Below, in pieces: positions 22,403 through 32,919 of a DNA stretch of 64,000 bases (within the stretch, counting starts at the first letter, position 1; each line of letters starts with the position of its first letter). The position numbers and the translations under genes were made by a program. The notes under the pieces are model-generated. The model made no database searches and was not told the DNA's origin. It was given only the letters and a program-made list of their open reading frames with translations. Source of the stretch: Liopterus haemorrhoidalis (taxonomy: Eukaryota; Arthropoda; Insecta; Coleoptera; Dytiscidae); assembly GCA_963971575.1 (NCBI GenBank), contig OZ020624.1:30826356-30890355 (forward strand). Reading direction: 5' to 3'.

Positions 22403-22944
22403 ATGGATCAAAGAATCTGTATCAAATTTTGTGTGAAAAACAAAATTAAGTGCGTGGACGCATTCCGAATGTGGACTGTGGCATATGGTGAAGCTACCTT
22501 GGACCGAAGCAACGTTTATCGGTGGTACAAAATGTTCTCAGAGGGCCGAGAAGATGTGAACGACGAAGAGCGTGCCGGACACCCGAGCACGTCAACAACA
22601 GACGAAAACATTGATGAAGTGAAGAAAATAGTATTGGCCAATCGTTGAATCACCGTTAGAAAAGTTGCTGAGAACCTAAACATATCGATTGGCTCGTGCC
22701 ATTTGATTTTTACCAATGATTTGCTATGCTACGAGTGAGGAGATAAAGACGGCATCGAAGGAGGAGCTGAACAAGATCACAAAAAATGATTTTTTCAAGT
22801 GCTTCGAGGATTGGAAAAAACGTTGGCACAAGTGTATAATATCTGGTGGGGATTACTTTGAAGGGGACAAAATAGATATTCATGAATAAATTAAATAATT
22901 TTTGAAAAAACACAAACTTCGCGATACTTTTTGAACAGACCTCG
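22403..22944 (+). pseudogene. mariner element lacking its 5' end, with broken transposase
   Basis: It begins exactly at the transposase ATG (MDQRICIKFCVKNKIKCVDA). The 5' inverted end and leader, about 200 bp in the sister copy, are absent. The first HTH is intact to DEERAGHPSTSTTDENIDEV. A TGA follows (CGT TGA, expected Arg-Arg), and homology continues to IGSCHLIFTNDL. A deletion then jumps to ATSEEIKTASKEELNKITK and the normal C-terminus ending GGDYFEGDKIDIHE. All three catalytic Asp blocks are lost. The 3' inverted end (gaacagacctcg) is present. Confidence 0.92.
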
Positions 22945-23925
22945 TATTCCAGCAGATTTAAAATTAAAGTATGTGAATTTAATAATTGGCCACAAGCTCT
23001 ATTAATTAATATTATTAACAGACACTGACAGCTAAGACAAATACCAAAAAACATTTTTAAAATCGCTGAAAAATGGTAACTAGATTATTATATGAATGCA
23101 CTACTTGATACATACGTGTAACAGTCACCTATCAGCAATCCGACTATATCGTGAAATTGTCAACGTAATATAACACTTTATTATATTTTACAATAATTAT
23201 TTCTTTGTAAGAACACTATAAGTACTTTGTGTTGATAGTTGGTTGTGTGGTATCTACAAGCTGATTTTTTAATTTCTATTGTTTATTTCGAATTTGTATT
23301 TTGTATCCGGACGTGGTTTTATTTGTTCTGAATGAAAATCACCACACCTTGTCGGGTGAGTAAGGCGTTTTCCTCACGCAAACATTCCCGTACCATTCTA
23401 ATAAATATTAATTTCTTGTAATAATAATTCAAGTCTATTCGCAGGAGTGTATATTAAGAAAGTTTGTATCGTTGTTGAGTTACGCTCCACTGAGCACATA
23501 AAAATATATTAATGACTTAGAAGGAACCGGCACAAAAGGCCTGCACGAGATTAAATTCTGTTATCAAATTAAAGTGTCCTTAAAAACATTTAATTTCGTA
23601 CTCCAGATATTCATCTGTGCTTCTTATTTAATTTTTTTTTTTGATATTAAGGGTCTTTCAGAGAATTTATTAAAATCTTGGACACAAAGAAAGATGCTCA
23701 AGAAGTATATAATATTGAGAAAATCAAAAAATATCGGATAGGACAGAGTCGGGCACATCCGATCCGTAGCATACACTCAGTATTGAATCCTGAATTTTTT
23801 CTCCCGGGAGGGGGGGGGATATTACATGAAGCGGAGAGATACATGATCCAGAGGGAATATCCAAGGAAATATCAATTGAAAATCTCAATAGAAAACTCAT
23901 TGACATCGGTATATACGGTATTATC
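22945..23925. other. Unassigned AT-rich region
   Basis: No gene is recognised. A frame at 23678-23974 includes a run of nine or more G near 23809 and has no family resemblance. Confidence 0.45.
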
Positions 23926-24615
23926 TTGCGTTGGACTTGTTCCTATATCTCAAATAGATCGCAAGCGGTTGTAGTTAATGTCTATCATTCCAACACTACT
24001 TCTGGTGTGCCCCAAGGTTCATATCTAGGTCCACTATTATTCATATATTTAATAGTATTTTTACCTATTAGCTTTGTAGGACCATGGACTTCTTACGGAT
24101 GCAATAATCCTTTATAAAATAATACAATCCGATTTAAACAGTCCTGATATTTTAACACAAATAAAATTTATTATACCAAACTGCATAATAATCCTTTTTT
24201 CGACGCGTCTTTCTCAAGAACAAACCTATACTGTAATAGCCTTACTAGATTACCATATACAGTTAATAATTTAGTTTAAAAAATAATCTTGATAATTATG
24301 ACGATTTATTACATGTAAAAAATCAATCCAAGTTTTTCAATACTACTTTTGGTGTGCCCCAAGGTTTCATCTAGGTCCACTAATATTCATTCTCTATATC
24401 AAGGACTCACTGTTTTGTTTATTCTAATATACTTTTGTATGCAAATCAAAACACATTTCCTAAATGCCTATTTGTATCGCAAGCGGTTGTAGTTAATGGC
24501 TACCATTCCAACACTTTGTTTTTCAACAATGCTTCCGGTGTGCCCCAAGGTTTTCATCTAGGTCCACTATTATTCATATACTGTATATGCAGATCAAAAT
24601 ACGTTTCCTAAAACA
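23926..24615 (+). pseudogene. Three tandem islands of a LINE RT motif
   Basis: Island 1 (23926-24060) reads SYISNRSQAVVVN then SGVPQGSYLGPLLF. Island 2 (24325-24410) repeats tggtgtgccccaagg with ggtccactaatattc. Island 3 (24470-24615) repeats gcaagcggttgtagttaatg through the same motif. All three cover RT blocks 3-4 (strand before the GVPQG turn). The rest of the polymerase is absent in each. They look like partial tandem duplications of one Jockey-like fragment. Confidence 0.75.
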
Positions 24616-24737
24616 TTCCTAAAAACGTCTGTTGAATGATAATCATGTAGAAACACTTATTGCTGATACGCATATTTTGTAATTTTAATATTGTAATTTT
24701 GTAATTCAATGAATCCATATATTTATATATTTTTGTT

Positions 24738-25985
24738 CGAGGGCTTCCTTTTAAGTTTTTACATAAACTAAGAAAGAAAAAATGTTTTTCGGGACAAACT
24801 GTTTTATTGCTTTTCAAAATATTCGCCTTTAAGATTTAAACACATTTGCAAGCGTTCAAACCAATTCTCGAAACATTTTTACCACTCTGATGTTGGTATC
24901 ACAAAAACATGGTATTCGAAGGCTTCAACAGCTTCTTGACGTGATGAAAATCGCTGTCCATGCATGTTTTGTTTTACATTGGGGAACAAAAAAAAAAATC
25001 GTTAAGGGATAAATCAGGTGAATACGGGCAATACATTAATTTGATGTTTTTCTCCTTCAAATAATCAATTGTTCCACGTGCTGTGGTGCTTGCATTGTTA
25101 TGTTGAAGAATGATGCAACATTGGTTTTGTCGATGACTTCTGGCAAACAAATTGTTGTATACCATTAAGCATTAACTGTTTTCCGATCTCCAAAGGAATG
25201 GTTGTCACATGTCCAGTACAACCAAGAAACAAGCAATTAATTTTCTTGGAAGTGCTTTGTGAACGAACAACTTTTGTGGGTTTCGGTTCATCTTGGAAGA
25301 CACCAAACAGTAGATTGTTGTTTAGTTTCCGATTCATATGAATAAATCCAAGTTTCGTCACCTGTAACGTTGTTGTATACGGATTTTGCAGTGCCTAGGT
25401 TGAATTTTTTTTGCATTCTCTTACACCAATCAACACGAGCCTTTTTTGAGCTTCGGTCAAATTATGCGGAATCCAACAGATCTTTTTCACAACTAAATGT
25501 TCATGCAAAATCTAATCTATTGCAGTCTGCAGTATGCCAAAAGATGTATCTCACGGTGTCAAATGCCGATCTTCTTCATTTTGCGCACAGCATCGATATT
25601 TTTTTGAATCACAACCGATTTTGGTCGACCTTCACGAGATTCATCACTGACGAATGCACGACCACGACGAAATTCTTCAAACCAATTATAAACAATCTTT
25701 TCTGATGGTGCTTCATTACCAAAAGTTGAACGAAACGATTCTATGCATTGTTGTTGAGTTAGGCCTTTACTTAAATCGTAAAAAATCATCCAACGAAAAC
25801 CTTCACGAGTAGTATCAATTTTTTCACAAACTTGTTTTTTTTTAACAAAGTCAATAAACTACTCGGTCAATTTATAAGCTGCCACTGATTTCACAATAAT
25901 AAATGTAATTTTACGAATGTAGTAATGACACATTTCAATATTGCCATGTAGTGGTCGTTTGTAAAAACATAAAAGGTAATCCTCG
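24738..25985 (-). mobile_element. mariner element, nearly full length
   Basis: Imperfect inverted ends cgagggcttccttttaagtt (24738) and cgaggattaccttttatgtt (complement of the right end at 25985) bound 1248 bp, close to the ~1.3 kb of intact mariners. Transposase is on the minus strand. The wording matches the mellifera-type subfamily. Confidence 0.87.
24804..25850 (-). pseudogene. mariner transposase, full-length but degenerate
   Basis: Domains are in order on the minus strand. The HTH region is WMIFYDLSKGLTQQQC...YNWFEEFRRGR. The hinge is SREGRPKSVVIQKNIDAV. The first catalytic Asp is in VTGDETWIYSYE. The second block reads IILQHNNAST, with Asn where Asp is expected. The third is YSPDLSLNDFFF. 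The C-terminus is KCFENWFERLQMCLNLKGEY, ending EKQ and stop at 24804. Frameshifts near 25560, 25290 and 25000 and stops such as those near 24880 and 25480 break the frame. Confidence 0.9.
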
Positions 25986-26965
25986 TTCCTTTTTTAAATT
26001 ATTTTTATATTGCTATTATTCAAAAATGTCTCGCCCTATGCTTGAAGAAACGTATCTACACTTCAAACATGTTTGTACTGGATCTCTTCGTCCTTGAAAC
26101 GATTGACAAATGATGATCTGTTCTTTAATTTGGGGCAAGGAGTATCATGAAGTCTGTATTGTTATTTTTTTATCTATGTACGCCAATGAGCGGGAGTAAA
26201 AGCTGCGTACAAAAATAAATTTGTTTCGTTGTGCTTTAACAAGTTGAACGACGAGCTTCATGAGCGATCACCACGCGCCAGAGAAAAATATAATCACGAA
26301 TCCCGACATAAAAGTTGAGTAACAGAGAGATATTTTTTTCTTGTTGAGAAGGAAAGAAAACACAGCAACAAGAGGTACCAGTTTCCCAGTGAACAAGCTA
26401 AAGATTCAATTTCGTATTTTAGCGACAACGAGAAATAAGGAAAAAGAAGAGAAAATTTTTACTAGAATGGGAAGCGGCGTAGTATAATATAAAAATTTAT
26501 GTTTTTATTACATCTCAACATGAAAATAACATATTACTCTATATAACTCAATTGAGAATGTCATTAGAACTCCTTTGTTGGCCCTAAATGCTTTTCGTAT
26601 ATTCGCGAAAGAAGGTATTTTTTGAAAAATATTTACATAATCGTGAAGGAAATTTGCCAAGACGTATTTTATTTACCCAACGCTACAGAATACACACACC
26701 AACGAAATTGTCAGTTGCTACAGTAATTTATGAATTGGAATACAGTTCACACTCGAACACAATTATTATTTGATTGAACACTTGATCAGAATTGTCATAT
26801 TAATCATTAAAACGGTTTTAAATAGTTCGATATACACAAATCATAAATGGTTGATAGACGTTTGAATTTCCCACTCATTGATTAATTTTACAGGTTGGTA
26901 CATACTAAACGGTCTATTAAAGCGACACCTCACATCTTCACTTTTAGGACTGAGTTCATTACTAC
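25986..26965. other. Unassigned AT-rich region
   Basis: No coding frame with family resemblance, and no terminal repeats that I can pair. Confidence 0.45.
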
Positions 26966-27400
26966 GTAATACTTCAATATGGATTAAAGTCCATACTTAA
27001 TTTAACGTCACATTTAGAGTAAGGTGACCATTTTCTTGGAGACGGCAATGCGGGACGGAGCAAAAAAAAGCCGAAATATAAGTGAAGAGCAAACAAAAAA
27101 AAAAGGTCCTCACCTCCCAAATATAAGTAAAGAGCAAAAAAAAGGTCTTCACCTCCCAAATATAAGTACAGAGCAAAATTCGGCCCTGGGGACACCAAAT
27201 CAAAATGCGGGACCGCGAAATGCGGGACGAATGGTCACCCTAATTTAGAGTCAAGATTAATAAATGCCTGTCTACCTCTCGTGCTGTACATAGTGGTGTC
27301 CCCCAAGGTTCAGTCTTGGGACTTTTCCTATACCTAGTATATATGGTCAATCTTGATGACATAATAGCATCGAAGCATTCTTTTTTTGGCTGATGTCTCA
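26966..27400 (+). pseudogene. LINE RT-motif island, split by a hAT MITE
   Basis: The segment from acttcaatatggat to gatgacataatagca also occurs at 28148-28345. Here it is interrupted by the element at 27021-27243. The coding part reads SGVPQGSVLGLFLYLVYMVN. The sister copy has GPLLYL, with an extra base pair restoring the usual motif. It is a short RT fragment only. Confidence 0.72.
27021..27243. mobile_element. hAT-like MITE carrying minisatellite units
   Basis: The ends aaggtgaccatt and aatggtcaccct form an inverted pair. The flanks repeat tttagagt (27013-27020 and 27244-27251). The duplicated RT island at 28190 reads tttagagtcaagatt uninterrupted, which confirms the empty site. The interior contains three units of the aaggtcctcacctcccaaat minisatellite seen expanded at 9450. 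Frames read through it on both strands are low-complexity artefacts. Confidence 0.9.
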
Positions 27401-27437
27401 TCCAGTCTCAAATCTAGATGTTTTTTAGATAATTTTC

Positions 27438-27976
27438 ACTGGTTATTAAATTTACGCTTTTAAAAATTAAATGCAACATTTGCAAAAATATAACTAGAAT
27501 TTTGAAAAAATAATTTAGCAAAATAAAAATAAAAAAAAAAACCAAAAAAAAATTGTCTCCCCTCGCCGGGAGCGAACTCTATTTTGTTGGGTAAGAAGCA
27601 AGCACCATAACCATTGCACCAGGATACGCCTTCTAGTGTAGCGTGTTACACAACTATAACTTTTGTACATTGTCAACCAAAATACACAAAAAAATGCGTT
27701 ATTTTCCGAAAACATAATCTGATCAAAAATTCCTGTTGTACTATTCCGGTTCATACCAATGTATATTATTAGATTTTTTTTTAGATTTTTAGTTTAAACC
27801 ATCTGGGTTACAGGGTGTGCAACATTTTTTTTTGCACAATTTTGGCAAAAAATACCTCAAAATAATTTATTTTTAGCCGTTTGGCTACATTTTTTACCGA
27901 ACGGGCAGACAGACAGACAGACGACAAAATGACAGTATAAGGGTTTTTTGGTCATACCTACAAAACTCTAAAAAAA
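27438..27976 (+). mobile_element. HINE-like element, copy B (5'-truncated)
   Basis: It starts at ctggttattaaatttacgct inside the family body and runs to the 3' hairpin (ggtcatacctacaaaactct). The tRNA-like module (27551-27634, antisense) has the B-box-like agttcgctccc and an A-box-like tggtgcaatggtta. A deletion removes about 200 bp before the gacagacagacag microsatellite. It lies between the two RT islands at 26966 and 28148. Confidence 0.78.
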
Positions 27977-28147
27977 GTAGAAAATCATACATTGGTTATT
28001 ACAATCTGTTTCATACAAGACATTACATATTTCTTTTAAGCAATATCTTTCCTGCAAAAAGATATTTGCTAAACAACTCATGAAAGTTTTGAGTTTGTCT
28101 AGTCATGAAGAATTTGCAAATTCTTCTTTTAGGCAATGCTTTTTTAT

Positions 28148-28345
28148 TAAGTCATACTTCAATATGGATATTTAATCTTTAAGTCCAACGTCACATTTAG
28201 AGTCAAGATTAATAAATGCCTGTCTACCTCGTGCTGTACAAAGTGGTGTCCCCCAAGGTTCAGTCTTGGGACCTTTGCTATACCTAGTATAGTTGGTCAA
28301 TCTTGATGACATAATAGCACTGAAGCATTGTTTTTTTGAGACATT
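28148..28345 (+). pseudogene. LINE RT-motif island, second copy
   Basis: A direct repeat of 26966-27400 without the MITE. It reads SGVPQGSVLGPLLYLV, then NLDDIIA, and ends without the catalytic box. Confidence 0.72.
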
Positions 28346-28419
28346 TTTTCAAGGAGACATTTTCTAAACGAAGTATTTGCAGAAAAACCTACAACAACAA
28401 AAAATATTTTGTTCTGTTT

Positions 28420-28800
28420 CTAATTAGTATAAATTCTAAATAAATTCCAGTCTAATACCAATTCCTGTGTCAACCTACTTTTTTCTTGGGCCAGAAAAAT
28501 TATTCCTGGATGCAGATTTTCTTTGGGTATTGCTTTACGTATTAAAATAACGTAAGGTTGAAGCTTTTGTCCATCAACAGTAACTGCAAACATAACAGTA
28601 ATTCTGGACTTCTCGTAACCAGTTGACTTCAATAAGACTGTTTTTCACCTTTCTTATGGTGGTGAGTACGCATAGGCGTTCTATTAAGGGTTGTGGTTGT
28701 CTATATTACATTCCAATACCTTGGCCTCGAATTCAGCGCGTCAATTTTTTCACAAAAAATAATTGGTCAAAAAATATCGCCTTATATTCGGGCTAATACA
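28420..28800 (-). pseudogene. pogo/Tigger transposase fragment
   Basis: The minus frame from 28632 reads STGYEKSRITVMFAV, then PYVILIRKAIPKENLHPGI and LTQELVLDW. This is the part of the pogo-type DDE domain between the first and second acidic residues. A frameshifted upstream piece (HHKKGEKQS) extends it to ~28680. The sequence at 28770-28800 (ttatattcgggctaatacag) may be the terminal repeat but is unpaired here. The HTH and the remaining acidic residues are missing. Confidence 0.82.
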
Positions 28801-29689
28801 GTATATATATAATTTCCTATATATCCCTTTTATGTACGTCACTGGATCTCTCCCAATTCCCAATTCAGCAGGTTGCATTTCCATAATTCTAATTGGGAGT
28901 TGCATGGCTGTGACTTTAGCAGCAGGGAATCTTGTCTAAAGCCACTGGATTAGCAAACAGGCCCCATTTAAATCAGTCCGCTCAAAAGCAGAAACCTATC
29001 TTATTAATTACAACTTAGTTTAAAATTTAATTAAAAACTTTTAAGATCTCGCATAAATGTCCGAGAACAGGTAACAGAATAGTAATGAAAAATGGAAAAA
29101 CTTTTACAAAAAAAGTTTTAGAAATAGTGGTGTGAATTATAGGCCCTTGGGATGTCATTAAATATAAAATAAAATGAAAAAAACATGTATAGGCTACTCC
29201 TTTAAGAGGAACCAAATCAATCTATACTTCTTTCAACCAGTGTAATATTAAATATTTTAACATTTATTGTGTGGGAATCGTCTTGCTTTGCGGTTATATT
29301 TCCTTTAAAGAAAGCCTCATAATGAAATTGTTTTATTCTTGGTGGATATTTGTACGGTATCAATGCAATGAATTGTTTCTTGAATAGACAGACAAACAGT
29401 AGAAAAGAAACCTTCAAAAGGATGTTGTATTTAAGTGGCACTTGGTACATCCTTGCCGAAGTCTGCGACTCTTCGAACTGTTTAGAACACAAAACTAATT
29501 AAAATTGTAACAAACTTAAAACTCCTTGTAGAAAACCAGGTTTAAAGTTTAAATTTAATTTCTCCACCAATCAGAACAGAGAACTTCAAGAATGTTCAAC
29601 ATCTCAGACAAACACAAATTGCAATTGATAATAATCTGCATTTATTACGGTGTTAAGAGGTGACATGTTTACTTAAAAACACTCAAAAA
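28801..29689. other. Unassigned AT-rich region
   Basis: Minus frames at 29027-29215 and 29217-29492 have no recognised content. No repeats are tied to the rest of the window. Confidence 0.45.
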
Positions 29690-30790
29690 ATGTCTCTGAC
29701 ATAAGAAAATATTCAAATCAACTGTTAAAATTTTAGTGATATCGACTCATAATGTAAATATGTAAATATAAAATATATCGCCGATAAAAAATGGAATATA
29801 AAATAAGAAAAGGCTGATTAAATAATTACACTGCCCAACAATTTTTTTTATTTTGGTGCCGGAAAAGTATGAACAGATTTTGCATATTTTTGATGTGCTG
29901 ATTCCAAAAATACCTGACTCTTTTTCGTACGAGCTCTAGTTTTTGAGATACAAGATTGATTTTAGTTTTTTATTTAAAAACGGTAAACTTACTTCTTGGA
30001 CCTCAAAGTGGATATACAAAATATCTTTGTTTTTTATGTCTTTGGGCCAGCTAAAATCAGCACTGGGTTAACAGAAATTGGGTGATTTCCATTAAGAAAT
30101 GTCATAATTCAAGAAAAACAAAACGTTGTCAACGAACATTTGGTTACGAGAGAGAAAATTATATTTCCACCCTTGCATATCAAGTTTGGTCTTATGTAGC
30201 AATTTTTGAAGGCTTTAAATCGAGATGGACTTTGTGTAGGCTACTTGACACGTAAATTTCCTGGGACTAAAACTGAAAGCCAGAATATTTGATGGTCCTG
30301 AGATAAGGCAACCTACTGAAGATCCACAATCCAATCCAACCGCATCAATGAACGAGATTGAATCTAATTCTTGGTGTTCATTTATTAAGTAGTACAAAAG
30401 TTTCTTGGAAATCATAAGGCAGAGAATTAGTGGAAAATAAGTTTTCCAACTTTAATATTCTCGGTTGTATTATGACCACTTACTAGAAAACCAAGGTGAT
30501 TTTACTGAAGGACCGGGGGAAAGATTCCAGCAGGACATAAAACTATGGAAGATAGATATCAAGGAAGATAAGATAGCCACATGATGGCCTACTACTGTTG
30601 GAGTCTTCAGAAAGACTGTTCTGGTAAACTCCATGCTAGAAAGTCGTACAAAAGAACATTTTTAAATGATAATCGATGAATGTATATTTATCTACTTTGT
30701 GAAATAAATACCTTACTTTGTCTCTTTTATGTTTGTAACTGGCAGTTGGAGCAAATAGTAACAGTAATAACGTGAAAAATACACAAGTTA
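29690..30790 (+). repeat. Left arm of a ~1.1-kb inverted duplication
   Basis: It matches 32920-34015 in reverse complement over nearly its whole length, including tgacataagaaaatattcaa at the outer end and gagcaaatagtaacagtaat at the inner end. The spacer between arms is about 2.1 kb. The arm carries the protein family described at 29970. Confidence 0.88.
29970..30682 (+). pseudogene. Unnamed arthropod repeat-protein family, decayed copy
   Basis: Pieces in shifting frames match the better copy at 33000-33735. KARIFDGPEIRQPTEDPQSN is near 30280, GPGERFQQDIKLW is near 30520, and after a frameshift MMAYYCWSLQKDCSGKLHAR. Stops are frequent. I recognise the GERF-H/Q-QDI plus YCW signature as a recurrent, uncharacterised protein family of arthropod genomes. 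I do not know its activity. Confidence 0.7.
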
Positions 30791-31515
30791 GGAAATAAGA
30801 CATTTTATTGTAAAAGAAGCCAATATAGCGTATCTCAAAAACTAGATCTGATAGACCAAATCTGACAGAAATTTTGGATTCTGTGCCCAAAAATTACCTA
30901 GACACCATGTAGCCCCATGCTGCATCCTCCGCTACGCCCACACACCAAGCCCCCTAAATTGATAAAAATTCCCTAAGCAATTGAGTAAATCCACTCGGAT
31001 CAGATGCCGTTTAACTTTCTGCTCCCGGTCTTGCCGATGAATGACACATACTTCACATCTTTTATCATATAGACAAATAGACTGCGTCAAAATAATAAGA
31101 ACTGTTGGAATCATACTTAATCCCAGATTAATTTTCTGTCGGTGGTTTTAACTATCGAGTTTTAATCAATAGATTTATGTTGTAAAACCATTACCAACCA
31201 ATGTTAGATGATTCTGTGTTCAGCTTGTCAGTTTAGCGGTTAACAGACAACAAAACCATGGACAAGAAGCGTATGACAGTTTAGAAGTATTACTTGAGAC
31301 ATCCACGAGTATAAATCAAGTGGGATTTTATATTATTCGCATACCAGAAAATATGATTTGCTAGACAAATAAGAATTAGGAAAGAGCACAGTTTTATTTC
31401 ATGCAACATTGCATATCATCATGGCATTGAAATAAGTGTGTGTTGTACTAGAAAGAAATAATTTCTTTATTATTTTTGGCCAGGATTGTATGTTCTACGG
31501 TTAAGATTTTATTAC
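30791..31515. other. Unassigned spacer between inverted arms
   Basis: No supported gene. A minus frame at 30636-30890, partly antisense to the left arm, starts internally with MSYFLTCVFFTLLLLLFAP and looks signal-peptide-like. It is not conserved in frame in the other arm. Confidence 0.4.
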
Positions 31516-31520
31516 AGTTG

Positions 31521-31905
31521 TCACAGTTTTCCATCTCTTTTCTTTTCATTAGATGTTGGTGTGTAATGAACGTCTGGCCAATTCTGAGTCTTGTAAGAAC
31601 TCTGTTCTTTTCTGTTGTCTACTGGAGCCCAGAGTTTGGTGTCCTCTTTTATTTGGCGAAGTTTGTTGTTTATTAGACTCTGCCATTGTTGTTTCCAGTC
31701 TTCTTTTATGTCTTGCCTTAAGTCAGATTTGATGTCGCTGGTAGGTACGGATATCGGTGTGACTGGGAGGTTTGCTGCCTCTTTTGCTGCTAGGTCTGCC
31801 TGTTCATTCCCTCTTATTCCCACATGTGAGGGAACCCACACCAATAAGTTTGACAATACCTTATATGTAGTTTTAAGAAGGCTTATTCCTCTGTGTTGTC
31901 GAGAT
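31521..31905 (-). pseudogene. LINE RNase H domain fragment
   Basis: The minus frame reads LVWVPSHVGIRGNEQADLAA, then KEAANLPV and PTSDIKSDLRQDIKEDWKQQ. This is the RNase H C-terminal motif plus the linker typical of I/R1-like LINEs. It is a different lineage from the fragment at 22087 (WVPSHVG here against WTKGHSG there). Other ORF2 domains are missing. Confidence 0.85.
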
Positions 31906-32010
31906 TACGCGACTTATAAATTTCCCGGGCAATTAAGTCAATGTTTCGCGAGCTGTATGGGACGTAGCGTCGTCCTGCTGAAATCATATATCATCCAGAT
32001 TTATTTTTGC
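31905..32010 (-). pseudogene. mariner/Tc3-like DDE fragment around the second Asp
   Basis: On the minus strand FQQDDATSHTARETL is followed by PGKFISRVIS. It matches the block containing the second catalytic Asp (FQQDGA-SHTA) of a mariner-related transposase group. Only about 35 residues survive. Confidence 0.65.
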
Positions 32011-32039
32011 CACAAAAAATCAGTTATCATTTGACGGAA

Positions 32040-32919
32040 TCGAAGCAATTTACAGTAACAGCGTTCGTAACATTCTCGAAAAGTTTTGACGCCTTATCGC
32101 ATCAAGTAATGATTGAGAAGCAAGATATTTTTTAAAATTTCGTTGAAAAATTTTTTTATTCATTAATTTTGTGGTTTATTATTATTTTTTTTTTTATCTA
32201 AAATTAGCTTTATTTTCCCTTGCTCTTTCCGTAATGTATTCAATTACATTTTTTAATGGTTCCTCATAATCCCTTATGAAACTCAATAGCAGACCAATTT
32301 AATCTCTAATCCCATCTGAAAGTTCAATCAAGGGGAACTTTAATATAAGAATCTTAAGTTTTATATATGATTTTGTTGGAATTATTTGAAAGGTTGTTCA
32401 ACATTTTGAATTGTCTGTTGTTGAACTTAGGTTTTCCATTATGTTTACGGTTTTGTACATCAGTTAACATTTACTGATTTCCAGTTACTGGCTTATTTAT
32501 GTGTACCGATAGCGGAAAGAGAACGTAAGAGAGACGGAGAGACAAATAATTAACTCCACTCTGATTTTACCGTCATTCCTTGTTTCAATTTATTGTTTTC
32601 CACCACTGTTTGCTTTTATGCTAAGGTGGAAAAGTTTTATAATTAATTTTGTAAGTAGTTTGGATTAGTTTATGTAAAATGTGTAATGTATATTTTGATT
32701 ACATCAAAGAAGTATAGAAAATCTAATGCTCCTTTTAAGTGTTGTCTCTTTTCTTGCCGCTAGGCGAATTTTATTACTATAACACGATGAGCTTTTGGAA
32801 AACGCAAGGCCTGTTGAAGCAACAGTTGGTTGTAATCACAAAGTAAACAGGTGGAATACTGATTATCAACAGTTGCATTCGCTAAACACATCTATTGTCA
32901 TTCAAAATACTCAAAAATT
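32040..32919. other. Unassigned AT-rich region
   Basis: No coding frame or repeat is recognised before the right inverted arm. Confidence 0.45.

Noticed and set aside
26974..27248. Three overlapping frames with GGEDLFFALYLY-like repeats on both strands
   Set aside because: They read through the minisatellite units of the hAT-like MITE.
30636..30890. Small secreted protein with signal-peptide-like MSYFLTCVFFTLLLLLFAP
   Set aside because: The hydrophobic frame is antisense to repeat sequence and is not preserved in frame in the matching inverted arm.
31615..32034. 139-codon plus frame
   Set aside because: It is antisense to the RNase H fragment and to the mariner/Tc3-like fragment, both recognised on the minus strand.
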